Part shown: positions 25,637 to 32,999 of the stretch, in pieces | Numbering within the stretch: the stretch's first letter is position 1 | Layout: each line of letters starts with the position of its first letter | Assembly (NCBI GenBank): GCA_024403375.1 | Contig: JAKSRZ010000009.1 | Coordinates: forward strand, 1 to 35,459 | Reading direction: 5' to 3' | Length of the DNA: 35,459 nt | Origin: Lachnospiraceae bacterium | GTDB taxonomy: Bacteria; Bacillota; Clostridia; Lachnospirales; Lachnospiraceae | Position numbers and translations under genes: made by a program | Notes under the pieces: generated by a model | What the model saw: only the letters and a program-made list of their open reading frames with translations | Database searches by the model: none | What the model was told of the DNA's origin: nothing

Positions 25637-26200
25637 ATGAGAGTAATTGCGGGAAAAAAACGACATTTGGTTCTCAGGGCGGTTAAAGGAGATGCTGTGC
25701 GTCCCACAACGGATCGCACGAAGGAAACTTTGTTTAATGTCCTTAATCCGAACCTTGTACAATGTTCTTTTCTGGACCTGTTCTCAGGCACCGGAGCTAT
25801 CGGAATTGAGGCACTGAGCCGAGGAGCCGAGTACGTTGTCTTTGTGGAAAATGCAAAAGAATCGTTGGAATGCATTAAGGACAATCTTAAAACCACGGGA
25901 CTTACCGAAGAAGCGAGAATAGTTGCAAGAGATGCGATTTCTGCTTTAGGTATTCTGGAAACAGAGAAGAGAAGTTTTGATATTATCTTTATGGACCCTC
26001 CGTACAACAAGGAACTGGAAAAGCAGGTTCTGAACCGCCTTTCGGGTTCTTCGCTTGTTACAGAGGATACAATTATTGTTGTGGAAGCTTCTAAGGAAAC
26101 GGAATTTTCCTATCTTTCTGAGTTGGGATTTGAGTGCTATAAGGAAAAGGGTTATCTGAACAATAAACACGTATTTATACGTCCGAAAGGAACAGAATAG
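25637..26200 (+). CDS. rsmD: 16S rRNA (guanine966-N2)-methyltransferase
   Basis: RsmD methylates G966 in helix 31 of 16S rRNA using S-adenosylmethionine. The 187-residue protein has the expected MRVIAGKKRHLVL start, RPTTDRTKETLFNVL, the SAM-binding FLDLFSGTGAIGIEALSRGA and the catalytic MDPPYN motif of N2-guanine methyltransferases. AGGAAAG lies upstream of the ATG. Its stop codon abuts the coaD ATG with no spacing, the usual rsmD-coaD pair. A 58-base gap separates it from the glycosyltransferase block; no convincing promoter or terminator was found there. Confidence 0.97.
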   Translation: MRVIAGKKRHLVLRAVKGDAVRPTTDRTKETLFNVLNPNLVQCSFLDLFSGTGAIGIEALSRGAEYVVFVENAKESLECIKDNLKTTGLTEEARIVARDAISALGILETEKRSFDIIFMDPPYNKELEKQVLNRLSGSSLVTEDTIIVVEASKETEFSYLSELGFECYKEKGYLNNKHVFIRPKGTE

Positions 26201-26677
26201 ATGAAAAAGGGAATTTATCCCGGCAGTTTTGATCCCGTTACACTTGGACATCTTGACATTATCAAGAGAGCGTCCAAACTGGCTGACGAACTGGTGGTAG
26301 GAGTACTTATCAACAGCTCAAAGAAAGCTCTTTTCTCTTTCGATGAAAGAGTGGAGTTATTAAAGCGTGTAACGAAGGATATGCCGAACGTTACAATAAA
26401 GTCCTTTGACGGTCTTCTTGTGGACTTTGCAAAGGAAGAAAATGCGGATTTTCTTGTGAGAGGTCTCAGAGCAGTTACTGACTTCGAATATGAAATTCAG
26501 CTTGCTCATACCAATCATAAAATGAATCCGGATGTGGATACTGTATTTCTCACCACAAGTGTTGAGTTCTCATTTGTAAGCTCTTCTCTTGTAAGAGAAA
26601 TTGCATCCTATGGCGGTGACATTTCATCATTTGTGCCTGAATGTATAGAACAGGACATTATTGATAAATATAAATAA
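26201..26677 (+). CDS. coaD: Phosphopantetheine adenylyltransferase
   Basis: CoaD joins AMP to 4'-phosphopantetheine, the penultimate step of coenzyme A synthesis. The 158-residue length is standard. Motifs: [20 protein letters not shown] with the T/HxGH nucleotidyltransferase signature, [14 protein letters not shown] (about 86-99) and the ATP-binding [15 protein letters not shown] near 128-142. The ATG directly follows the rsmD stop, so translation is coupled. CoA supply fits with the pta-ackA genes 2 kb downstream, though those form a separate unit. Confidence 0.98.
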   Translation: MKKGIYPGSFDPVTLGHLDIIKRASKLADELVVGVLINSSKKALFSFDERVELLKRVTKDMPNVTIKSFDGLLVDFAKEENADFLVRGLRAVTDFEYEIQLAHTNHKMNPDVDTVFLTTSVEFSFVSSSLVREIASYGGDISSFVPECIEQDIIDKYK

Positions 26678-26711
26678 GAGGGTTCCGTAGGGAAATCAGG
26701 GAGGTTATAAG

Positions 26712-27401
26712 ATGAGTTCTAAAAGAATTGAGCAGTCTATCGAGGAATTATACGAGTTTATTGAGTCATGTAAGCCGAAGGGATTCAGCAATACATCAGT
26801 TATCGTTGTTAAGGAGCAGATTTACGATCTCCTTGATGAAATGAAGTTAAAGATTCCGGATGAAATCAATCGTTGCAACAAGCTTCTTGAGAGAAGAGAC
26901 GAGATTATCAGAGAGGCAGAGGCAAAGGCTCAGAAAATCATAGAGGATGCTCAGTTCAAGGCCGAGACTATGGTTAAGGATTCAGAAATCATGCGTCAGG
27001 CTTATCTCCAGGCAAATGAGTACATCTCACGTGCAAATGCACAGGCTGAGGAGACAGTAGCTACAGCTAACTACCAGGCAGAAACAATCCGTGAGGGTGC
27101 TTTCGACTATACAAGAGAGATGCTTGCACAGATTGAGGCATTGCTTCAGAACTCATACAATGAGACAAAGGCAAAGTCAGATCAGCTTTTGGAGGCTCTT
27201 TTTGAGAACCTTGATATGGTTATTCAGAACCGCAAGGAACTTGATGAGCAGGTTGATCCCGATTATGATGAATATGGTGATGACGCAGCAGCAGAAGCTC
27301 CCACAGATTATAGCTTCACAGCTGACGGAGCAGCAGAAGGAGACGGCGAAGACGATGATTTCGCAGTTAATCCTGATTCCTTCTTGAGAAATATTGACTG
27401 A
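26712..27401 (+). CDS. Conserved coiled-coil protein with acidic tail
   Basis: A 229-residue soluble protein, function unknown. Residues 1-50 form a small N-terminal region (SSKRIEQSIEELYEFIES...), residues about 55-175 are heptad-like and rich in Ala/Glu/Lys (a long coiled coil resembling ATP synthase b subunit or DivIVA-type proteins), and the last 45 residues are strongly acidic with Asp/Glu clusters. There is no membrane segment, so a true F0 b subunit is excluded. AGGGAGG precedes ATG 26712. It follows coaD by 34 bases and ends at a strong terminator. A scaffold or division-linked role is plausible by shape only. Confidence 0.8.
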   Translation: MSSKRIEQSIEELYEFIESCKPKGFSNTSVIVVKEQIYDLLDEMKLKIPDEINRCNKLLERRDEIIREAEAKAQKIIEDAQFKAETMVKDSEIMRQAYLQANEYISRANAQAEETVATANYQAETIREGAFDYTREMLAQIEALLQNSYNETKAKSDQLLEALFENLDMVIQNRKELDEQVDPDYDEYGDDAAAEAPTDYSFTADGAAEGDGEDDDFAVNPDSFLRNID

Positions 27402-27409
27402 TAAATATT

Positions 27410-27444
27410 AAACCGCCGATTATTGAATGATCGGCGGTTTTTTT
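27410..27444. terminator. Bidirectional terminator overlapping the 3' end of tmcAL
   Basis: An 11-bp perfect stem (AAACCGCCGAT 27410-27420, ATCGGCGGTTT 27430-27440) followed by seven T residues (27438-27444) ends the rsmD-coaD unit. The right arm is also the last codons of the convergent tmcAL gene, whose TAA lies in the loop-stem junction. Confidence 0.9.
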
Positions 27445-28571
27445 ATGTCCGGTGTAAATGGAATATTATACTTAAGCGAGCGGGCTCTGCTATATAAATC
27501 GGCGGCAAAAAGGTCTTTCATGAACAGCTGGTTGTCATATATGCCAAAGTCTGCAGCTTTTGTAACAATGGGAATTGCTGAATTGCGTTGTGCCTGTTTC
27601 ATAAAGGGAGAGGCACTTTTTTTCATAGCTAAAAGTCTTACATAAGACGGCTCTGACTTATCCTGCTCGAAAATATCAAGGAGAAGATGGATAAGAACCC
27701 GGCTTATGGAGGCCCTTGTAATCTGCTTATGAGCACTGTTTTCAATCAGTTCCGAAAGAGATGAACTTGTCAGCGATGCGGAAAGAATGCGGTTTGCCAT
27801 GTCTGCATCAGCTCCGAGCACCCGAGAAAGGTTTTCTTTGGAAATGCTTCTTAAGGAACTGAAAAGGGGCAGGGCAAAATCCTCGTAAAACATGGGAAAA
27901 TCCTTATTTTTATCAGCAGATTCGTGAATCCTTTTTCTTATGAGAGATGCTGATTCATAGGTGTGACCGTTTGATGGATCGGTAAATGTTTCGACGGAAT
28001 CGTGGCTTACTCCATAACGGGTAATGGTAATAGGAGACAGCTTGCTGTTAAGCTTAAGCAAGGATTTGATATATTCAACACCCAAAATGTTATTTGGAGA
28101 TTTTAACACAGAAGAGCCGCAATAGGCTTCCAAAGCATCAGATAGTGCGAGAGCGTAGGATTTACCATCTTTTTGACCGTTTATAAGCATTGCCTTAAAA
28201 TCATCGGGTTCATTATTTAACAATTCAGCAGTTGCCTTCAGTGATTCTATATCACCACATTCACTGCCAAAGGCAAGATAGTCGATACAATTAAGGGCGT
28301 CCGAAAGAATTACTCCGCCATAAGCAAAATCGGGAGCAGAAGATGTGGCATACACGGCAGGAAGCTCAAAAACAACATCAGCTCCACCGGCTAAAGCAAG
28401 AGCAGCACGAGTGTACTTATCAAAAATTGCAGGTTCACCACGTTGCACGAAATCACCGCTCATAAATACGGCAAGAAAGTCCACATCATATTCATTTTTT
28501 ATGGTGTCTATCAGATATTTGTGTCCGTTATGAAACGGATTAAATTCTGCTATAATTGCTGCTGACTTCAT
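27420..28571 (-). CDS. tmcAL: tRNA(Met) cytidine acetate ligase (YlbM/TmcAL)
   Basis: TmcAL activates acetate with ATP and acetylates cytidine at the wobble position (C34) of elongator tRNA-Met. The 383-residue protein starts with AAIIAEFNPFHNGHKYLI, a nucleotidyltransferase HxGH-type motif, followed by MSGDFVQRGEPAI and LAFGSECGDIESL. AGGG lies 10 bases upstream of the ATG. The gene is divergent from pta-ackA with overlapping promoters, so an enzyme that consumes acetate and the pathway that makes it share a control region. The stop codon is inside the terminator hairpin of the convergent unit. Confidence 0.93.
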   Translation of the reverse strand: MKSAAIIAEFNPFHNGHKYLIDTIKNEYDVDFLAVFMSGDFVQRGEPAIFDKYTRAALALAGGADVVFELPAVYATSSAPDFAYGGVILSDALNCIDYLAFGSECGDIESLKATAELLNNEPDDFKAMLINGQKDGKSYALALSDALEAYCGSSVLKSPNNILGVEYIKSLLKLNSKLSPITITRYGVSHDSVETFTDPSNGHTYESASLIRKRIHESADKNKDFPMFYEDFALPLFSSLRSISKENLSRVLGADADMANRILSASLTSSSLSELIENSAHKQITRASISRVLIHLLLDIFEQDKSEPSYVRLLAMKKSASPFMKQAQRNSAIPIVTKAADFGIYDNQLFMKDLFAADLYSRARSLKYNIPFTPDIKKPPIIQ

Positions 28572-28584
28572 TATCGTTTCCCTC

Positions 28585-28613
28585 TTGTTATTTGAATAAG
28601 ATTATACTATAAT
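28585..28613 (+). promoter_or_regulatory. pta-ackA promoter
   Basis: TTGTTA (28585-28590), a 17-base spacer and a perfect TATAAT (28608-28613). Its -10 lies inside the spacer of the divergent tmcAL promoter. Confidence 0.75.
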
Positions 28614-28629
28614 AACTCCAAATGCGCAA
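28601..28629 (-). promoter_or_regulatory. tmcAL promoter, overlapping the pta promoter
   Basis: Read on the minus strand: TTGCGC (28629-28624), a 17-base spacer, TATAAT (28606-28601). Both -10 elements sit side by side with one base between, so polymerase cannot occupy both. Confidence 0.6.
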
Positions 28630-28660
28630 ACTACATTGCGTTAACGGAAGGAGAAATAAA

Positions 28661-29662
28661 ATGAGCTTTATTAACGACATTAAAGCAAGAGCAAGACAGG
28701 ACATTAAGACCATCGTTCTGCCTGAAACAGAAGACAGAAGAGTTATGGAAGCAGCTGCCATCACACTTGCAGAAGGCAATGCTAACATCGTTCTCGTTGG
28801 TTCCGATGAGGAAATCGACAAGACAGCAGAAGGCCTTGACATTTCTAAGGCAGTTCGCATCGATCCTAAGAAGACAGATAAATTACAGAGCTATGTTGAC
28901 AAGCTTGTTGAGCTTCGTCAGGCTAAGGGTATGACTCCCGAGAAGGCTTATGAGAGCCTTACAACAGACTACACAACATTTGCTGTTATGATGGTTAAGA
29001 TGGGAGATGCTGACGGCGTTGTTTCAGGTGCTTGCCACTCTACAGCAAACACACTTCGTCCTTGCCTTCAGATCTTAAAGACAGCTCCCGGAACAAAGCT
29101 TGTATCAGCTTTCTTCGTAATGGTTGTTCCTGATTGTGAGCTTGGTGAGAACGGTACATTCGTATTCGCAGATTGTGGTCTTGTTCAGAATCCTTCATCT
29201 GAAGAGCTTGCAGCAATTGCAGGAAGCTCCGCAAAGTCCTTTGAGGCACTTGTTGGTAAGCCCGCAAAGGTTGCACTCCTTTCACATTCTTCAAAGGGCA
29301 GTGCAAAGCATGCTGATATCGATAAGGTTACAGCAGCAGTTGAAATCGCTAAGAATGATTATCCTGAGTTCCAGATTGATGGTGAACTTCAGCTCGACGC
29401 AGCTATCGTTCCTTCTGTAGGAGCTTCAAAGGCACCCGGAAGCAATGTTGCAGGCCAGGCTAACACACTTATTTTCCCTGACCTTGATGCAGGTAACATC
29501 GGCTATAAGCTTGTTCAGCGTCTCGCAAAGGCTGAAGCTTACGGTCCTATGACACAGGGCATCGCAGCTCCTGTTAACGATCTTTCCCGTGGATGCTTCA
29601 CAGAGGATATCGTTGGTGTAGTTGCAATCACAGCAGTTCAGGCACAGGCTCAGAATAAATAA
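28661..29662 (+). CDS. pta: Phosphate acetyltransferase
   Basis: Pta converts acetyl-CoA and phosphate to acetyl-phosphate, feeding acetate kinase for ATP formation. The 333-residue protein is the short type without the N-terminal DRTGG domain of E. coli Pta. Motifs: KTIVLPETEDRRVMEAA, DGVVSGACHSTANTLRP, and the C-terminal PGSNVAGQANTLIFPDLDAGNIGYKL in parts. ATG 28661 has GGAAGGAG at good spacing; the longer in-frame form from 28622 would start at the transcription start and lacks a ribosome site. Codon use is strongly biased, as expected for a highly expressed fermentation enzyme. ackA follows after 21 bases. Confidence 0.97.
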   Translation: MSFINDIKARARQDIKTIVLPETEDRRVMEAAAITLAEGNANIVLVGSDEEIDKTAEGLDISKAVRIDPKKTDKLQSYVDKLVELRQAKGMTPEKAYESLTTDYTTFAVMMVKMGDADGVVSGACHSTANTLRPCLQILKTAPGTKLVSAFFVMVVPDCELGENGTFVFADCGLVQNPSSEELAAIAGSSAKSFEALVGKPAKVALLSHSSKGSAKHADIDKVTAAVEIAKNDYPEFQIDGELQLDAAIVPSVGASKAPGSNVAGQANTLIFPDLDAGNIGYKLVQRLAKAEAYGPMTQGIAAPVNDLSRGCFTEDIVGVVAITAVQAQAQNK

Positions 29663-29683
29663 TTTGAAAGGTATAGATAAGAC

Positions 29684-30877
29684 ATGAAAATTCTTGTTTT
29701 AAACTGTGGTAGTTCATCACTTAAGTATCAGCTTTTTGACATGGAGAACGAGTCTGTTCTTGCAAAGGGCATCTGCGAGAAAATCGGTCTTGACGCTCCT
29801 CAGATGTCACACACACCTGCAGGCAAAGACGGCTTCAAGGATAAGAAGGTTGTAATGCCTGATCATAAGGCTGCTGTTCAGCTCGTTATTGAAGCTCTTC
29901 TTGATAAGGAAGTTGGCGTTATCTCCGATATGTCAGAGGTAGATGCAGTAGGTCATCGTGTACTTCATGCAGGTATGCATTATTCAGCATCGGTTGTTGT
30001 TAATGACGATGTAAAGAGAGTAATTCGCGAGTGCTTCGATTTAGGACCTCTTCATAATCCCGCAAACCTTATTGGTATTGAGGCTTGTGAGGCTCTTATG
30101 CCCGGCACACCTAACGTTGCAGTATTCGATACAGCATTCCATCAGACAATGCCTGAGAAGGCTTATATGTACGCTATTCCTTATGAGTACTTCAAAAAGT
30201 ACGACATCAGAAAGTACGGCTTCCACGGAACAAGCCACAGCTATGTTTCCAAGCGTGCTATTGATTTTGGTAAGCTTGATCCCAACAATTCAAAGGTTAT
30301 CGTTTGCCACCTTGGTAACGGTGCTTCCATTTCCGCTGTTGTTAACGGCAAGTGCGTAGATACATCAATGGGTCTTACACCTCTTGAAGGCCTTATCATG
30401 GGCACACGTTGTGGTGATATCGATCCCGCTGTTGTTCAGTATATTGCAAATAAGGAAGGCAAGTCTGTTGATGAGGTTCTTAACATCCTCAACAAGAAGT
30501 CCGGTGTTGCAGGCGTTTCAGGTGTATCCTCTGACTTCAGAGACCTTGAGAAGGCTTCCAACGAAGGCAATGAGAGAGCAAAGCTTGCTTTCGATATGTT
30601 CATTTACAAGGTAGCAAAGACTGTAGGTGGCTACATTGCAGCTATGAACGGTGTTGATTGCATCGCTTTCACAGCAGGTCTTGGCGAAAACGATGGCAAG
30701 GCTCGTGCCGCAGTATGCAGCTACTTAGAGTTCCTTGGCGTAAAGCTTGATGATGAGATGAACAAGCTCAGAGGTAAGGAAATGGTAATTTCCACAGAGG
30801 ATTCCAAGGTTAAGGTACTTGTTATTCCTACAAACGAAGAGCTTGCTATTGCAAGAGAAACACTTGCTCTTATCTAA
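29684..30877 (+). CDS. ackA: Acetate kinase
   Basis: AckA transfers phosphate from acetyl-phosphate to ADP, giving acetate and ATP, the main energy-yielding step of acetogenic fermentation. The 397-residue length is normal. ASKHA-fold motifs are clear: [15 protein letters not shown] at the start, [39 protein letters not shown] and FTAGLGEND near the C-terminus. GAAAGG lies ahead of the ATG. The gene forms an operon with pta and shares its strongly biased codon use. No clear terminator follows; the next unit has its own consensus promoter 20 bases on. Confidence 0.98.
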   Translation: MKILVLNCGSSSLKYQLFDMENESVLAKGICEKIGLDAPQMSHTPAGKDGFKDKKVVMPDHKAAVQLVIEALLDKEVGVISDMSEVDAVGHRVLHAGMHYSASVVVNDDVKRVIRECFDLGPLHNPANLIGIEACEALMPGTPNVAVFDTAFHQTMPEKAYMYAIPYEYFKKYDIRKYGFHGTSHSYVSKRAIDFGKLDPNNSKVIVCHLGNGASISAVVNGKCVDTSMGLTPLEGLIMGTRCGDIDPAVVQYIANKEGKSVDEVLNILNKKSGVAGVSGVSSDFRDLEKASNEGNERAKLAFDMFIYKVAKTVGGYIAAMNGVDCIAFTAGLGENDGKARAAVCSYLEFLGVKLDDEMNKLRGKEMVISTEDSKVKVLVIPTNEELAIARETLALI

Positions 30878-30897
30878 ATTTAGAGTTAAATTAGTTG

Positions 30898-30926
30898 TTG
30901 ACAAATTTTGATTTTGTATATATAAT
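30898..30926 (+). promoter_or_regulatory. yceD-rpmF promoter (full consensus)
   Basis: TTGACA (30898-30903), exactly 17 bases, TATAAT (30921-30926): a perfect sigma-A promoter. Transcription should begin near 30933, 27 bases before the ATG. Confidence 0.9.
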
Positions 30927-30959
30927 ACCAAATTGTGATTTTATGCTCTGAAGGGGAAA

Positions 30960-31487
30960 ATGTTGATTTCTTTATCAGAAATAATGAATCTTCCGAATAT
31001 ATCTAAGGACTTTACCGTGGTTTATGAGCCTGATGAAGTTAAGATATCGGGGATTTCATACAAAATAATAGAGAAAGATGACATTTCTTTAAGTGTCAAG
31101 AATAATGGCGGCAAAAAAATAGCCATTAAGCTTGCGGGACGTTTTGTTTTTAACGTTCCATGCGGCAGATGTTTGGTTCCTCAGCGCGTGGAAGTGCCTG
31201 TTGATTTCGAAAATGAAATTGATATGAGCCTTTCAAATGAGGAGAGAGCATCACAGTTAGACGAAACAGAGTACATTAACGGATACGATCTTTTGGTTGA
31301 TCGATTGGTTTACGAAGAAATCCTGCTTGGATTCCCGATGAAGGTTCTGTGTGACGAGGATTGCAAAGGTCTTTGCAAGGTATGCGGCGCCAACCTCAAT
31401 CTAGGAGAATGCGGTTGTGACCGCACAGAGCTCGATCCACGAATGGCCGCAATCCGGGATATTTTCAAAAGCGTTAAGGAGGTGTAA
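30960..31487 (+). CDS. YceD/DUF177 family protein
   Basis: A 175-residue soluble protein of the DUF177 family, almost always encoded next to rpmF; in plants and E. coli, relatives are linked to 23S rRNA accumulation, but the biochemical role is open. Two CxxC-like clusters are visible: CGRC near 74 and a C-terminal CDEDCKGLCKVCG plus CGCD cluster (about 137-157), which together could bind zinc. The ATG at 30960 lies 3 bases after AAGGGG, a tight spacing; the family-typical N-terminus supports it. rpmF starts 3 bases after the stop. Confidence 0.92.
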   Translation: MLISLSEIMNLPNISKDFTVVYEPDEVKISGISYKIIEKDDISLSVKNNGGKKIAIKLAGRFVFNVPCGRCLVPQRVEVPVDFENEIDMSLSNEERASQLDETEYINGYDLLVDRLVYEEILLGFPMKVLCDEDCKGLCKVCGANLNLGECGCDRTELDPRMAAIRDIFKSVKEV

Positions 31488-31490
31488 AGC

Positions 31491-31673
31491 ATGGGTGCTA
31501 TCTGTCCGAAGAACAAACATTCCAAGGCTAGAAGAGACAGTCGTAGAGCAAACTGGAAGATGACTGCTCCCAACCTTGTAAAGTGCAGTGAGTGTGGCGC
31601 ATTAATGATGCCTCACAGAGTTTGCAAGAGCTGCGGTTCCTACAACAAGAAAGAGATCATTGCTCAGAACTAG
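31491..31673 (+). CDS. rpmF: 50S ribosomal protein L32
   Basis: A 60-residue L32 with the KHSKARRDSRRANWKM core and a four-cysteine zinc site (CSEC and CKSCG, 12 residues apart). GGAGG precedes the ATG. The start MGAICPKNK, with an additional cysteine, is typical of clostridial L32. The usual rpmF neighbours plsX and acpP do not follow; a terminator and a convergent exonuclease gene do. Confidence 0.97.
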   Translation: MGAICPKNKHSKARRDSRRANWKMTAPNLVKCSECGALMMPHRVCKSCGSYNKKEIIAQN

Positions 31674-31692
31674 TTTTTTAATGACTAAAAGC

Positions 31693-31725
31693 AAGAGCTG
31701 TACGACGTGTCGTGCAGCTCTTTTT
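31693..31725 (+). terminator. Terminator after rpmF
   Basis: A long stem: AAGAGCTGTACGAC (31693-31706) with GTCGTGCAGCTCTT (31709-31722), one U-G pair, and T-run to 31725. The innermost pairs probably open to make the loop. A shorter T-run on the other strand may also serve the convergent gene. Confidence 0.88.
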
Positions 31726-31750
31726 CGTTGCGTTATATTTGGAATCGAAC

Positions 31751-32827
31751 CTATAAAAGACTGTTTATATAGGCATACAGAAATGCTTCATCGGTGTTGA
31801 GTTCAGTATAGAACATTTTGTCTTCATAGCTTGTTTTGAACAGTCTTAAATTGTTTTCCTGGCAATATTCTATTAGTGATGGAGGGACAGGAATAAAGCT
31901 TCCTGACCTTCTGATATACGCATCATTTTTCTTACATTTTCTTTTATTTGCTTTGTCTATACCGGAGCAGACGGAGGAGTGAAGTGCTTCATCTCTGTCA
32001 ATTATGTATGTATAGTTCCGGTAGTCGGAAAAGAAATATTTTAGCTCTCCCTTTTTTATCGGAATCGCAATTTCAGCAGAATTTTTGCCGTTATTGAGGT
32101 AATATCCGGGTTCGCTGATTTCGAAGCGGACAGGGTAAAGCGGCCTTTCGAAAAGAAAGCACATTTCAAAATCGTTGACATCGGTTTTTAGCTGTAAATT
32201 CTTTTTGCTTATGTCCAAAGCTCCGAAATTCCGGAATATGTGAGCAAGGCCGTCAAGGTCATCGCTGTTATGAAGCAGGAGGGCAGCTCGAAGAGCATCA
32301 ACCTGAGCCACAACTTCGGGATTTTTTGTTATGGAAGCAAGTCTCTCGCGGCCGGTATATTCTGTATATAAAGTAATAAGTTCTTCTCCGGCAAAGGTAT
32401 CGGTTCGATTAAAGCCGGCACATTTTTCAACAGTATTCTGCTTTAGATTATCCAGTTCCAGATATTTCTTTTTCTTTCTGAGCTCATTGTATAAATCAAG
32501 AGACATTTCTGTGGGAATTGAGTAACGCAGGGCGTGGCGTCCGAATTTGTGATTAAGATAGGGGATGTCAAAGGTTGTGCCATTATAGCTTATAAGGCAG
32601 TCGCACTCACTCATATACTCAATAAACAACTTAAGCAATTCCTTTTCTTCCGAAAAAGTATCGCAGAAAAGCTGTGTAAGTACACATTTGTTGCCCTCAT
32701 TTCTTATAAGCCCTATGAGATAAACGTAGGAGCTTTGAGCTGATAAGCCGGTTGTTTCTATGTCGAAAAGCATTTGTCTGTCAGGAACTATGTAGTTTTT
32801 CTCTGTCTTAATTATCTTCATGGACAT
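31751..32827 (-). CDS. YprB-like RNase H-fold 3'-5' exonuclease
   Basis: A 358-residue protein with a DnaQ-type (DEDDh) exonuclease domain (about 15-200). Catalytic motifs are FDIETTGL (Asp22, Glu24), ISYNGTTFDIPYL (the second Asp) and LLHNSDDLDGL (the closing His and Asp), which match the RNase_H_2 family that includes Bacillus YprB. Residues 200-358 form a domain I do not recognise. Substrate unknown; nucleic acid repair or turnover is likely. The start is uncertain: ATG at 32827 and 32821 are both possible, and neither has a clear Shine-Dalgarno. It is divergent from the Tat flavoreductase gene. Confidence 0.85.
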   Translation of the reverse strand: MSMKIIKTEKNYIVPDRQMLFDIETTGLSAQSSYVYLIGLIRNEGNKCVLTQLFCDTFSEEKELLKLFIEYMSECDCLISYNGTTFDIPYLNHKFGRHALRYSIPTEMSLDLYNELRKKKKYLELDNLKQNTVEKCAGFNRTDTFAGEELITLYTEYTGRERLASITKNPEVVAQVDALRAALLLHNSDDLDGLAHIFRNFGALDISKKNLQLKTDVNDFEMCFLFERPLYPVRFEISEPGYYLNNGKNSAEIAIPIKKGELKYFFSDYRNYTYIIDRDEALHSSVCSGIDKANKRKCKKNDAYIRRSGSFIPVPPSLIEYCQENNLRLFKTSYEDKMFYTELNTDEAFLYAYINSLL

Positions 32828-32849
32828 ATAGTAACATTTTTACTGTATT

Positions 32850-32878
32850 TTGTCTTTATTTATAAAAAAAGATATAAA
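32850..32878 (+). promoter_or_regulatory. Promoter of the Tat flavoreductase gene
   Basis: TTGTCT (32850-32855), a 17-base spacer and TATAAA (32873-32878). Predicted start near 32885, immediately before the paired direct repeats, giving a leader of about 115 bases. Confidence 0.6.
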
Positions 32879-32888
32879 TTTGCTTTCG

Positions 32889-32924
32889 ATAGCAATGATT
32901 GAAGGTTGAATAGCAATGATTGAA
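32889..32924. repeat. Two 15-bp direct repeats, 21-bp period: candidate tandem operator
   Basis: ATAGCAATGATTGAA occurs at 32889-32903 and, without a mismatch, at 32910-32924. The 21-bp period is two helical turns, so both copies face the same side of the DNA. They lie just downstream of the predicted start of the flavoreductase gene, where a bound repressor would block it. Confidence 0.75.
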
Positions 32925-32999
32925 TGGAAGTAGGTGAACTTAACAACTAAAATAACACCGATATTACCCCAAAATATCAAAAAAAGGAGATACAAAAAA

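Noticed and set aside
26712..27401. ATP synthase b or V-type ATPase H subunit for the coiled-coil protein
   Set aside because: No membrane anchor and no other ATP synthase genes nearby; only the coiled-coil composition is similar.
30873..30884. Palindrome TCTAAATTTAGA at the ackA stop codon
   Set aside because: All A/T apart from two G-C pairs, no loop and no T-run, so not a credible terminator; it may be chance around the stop codon.
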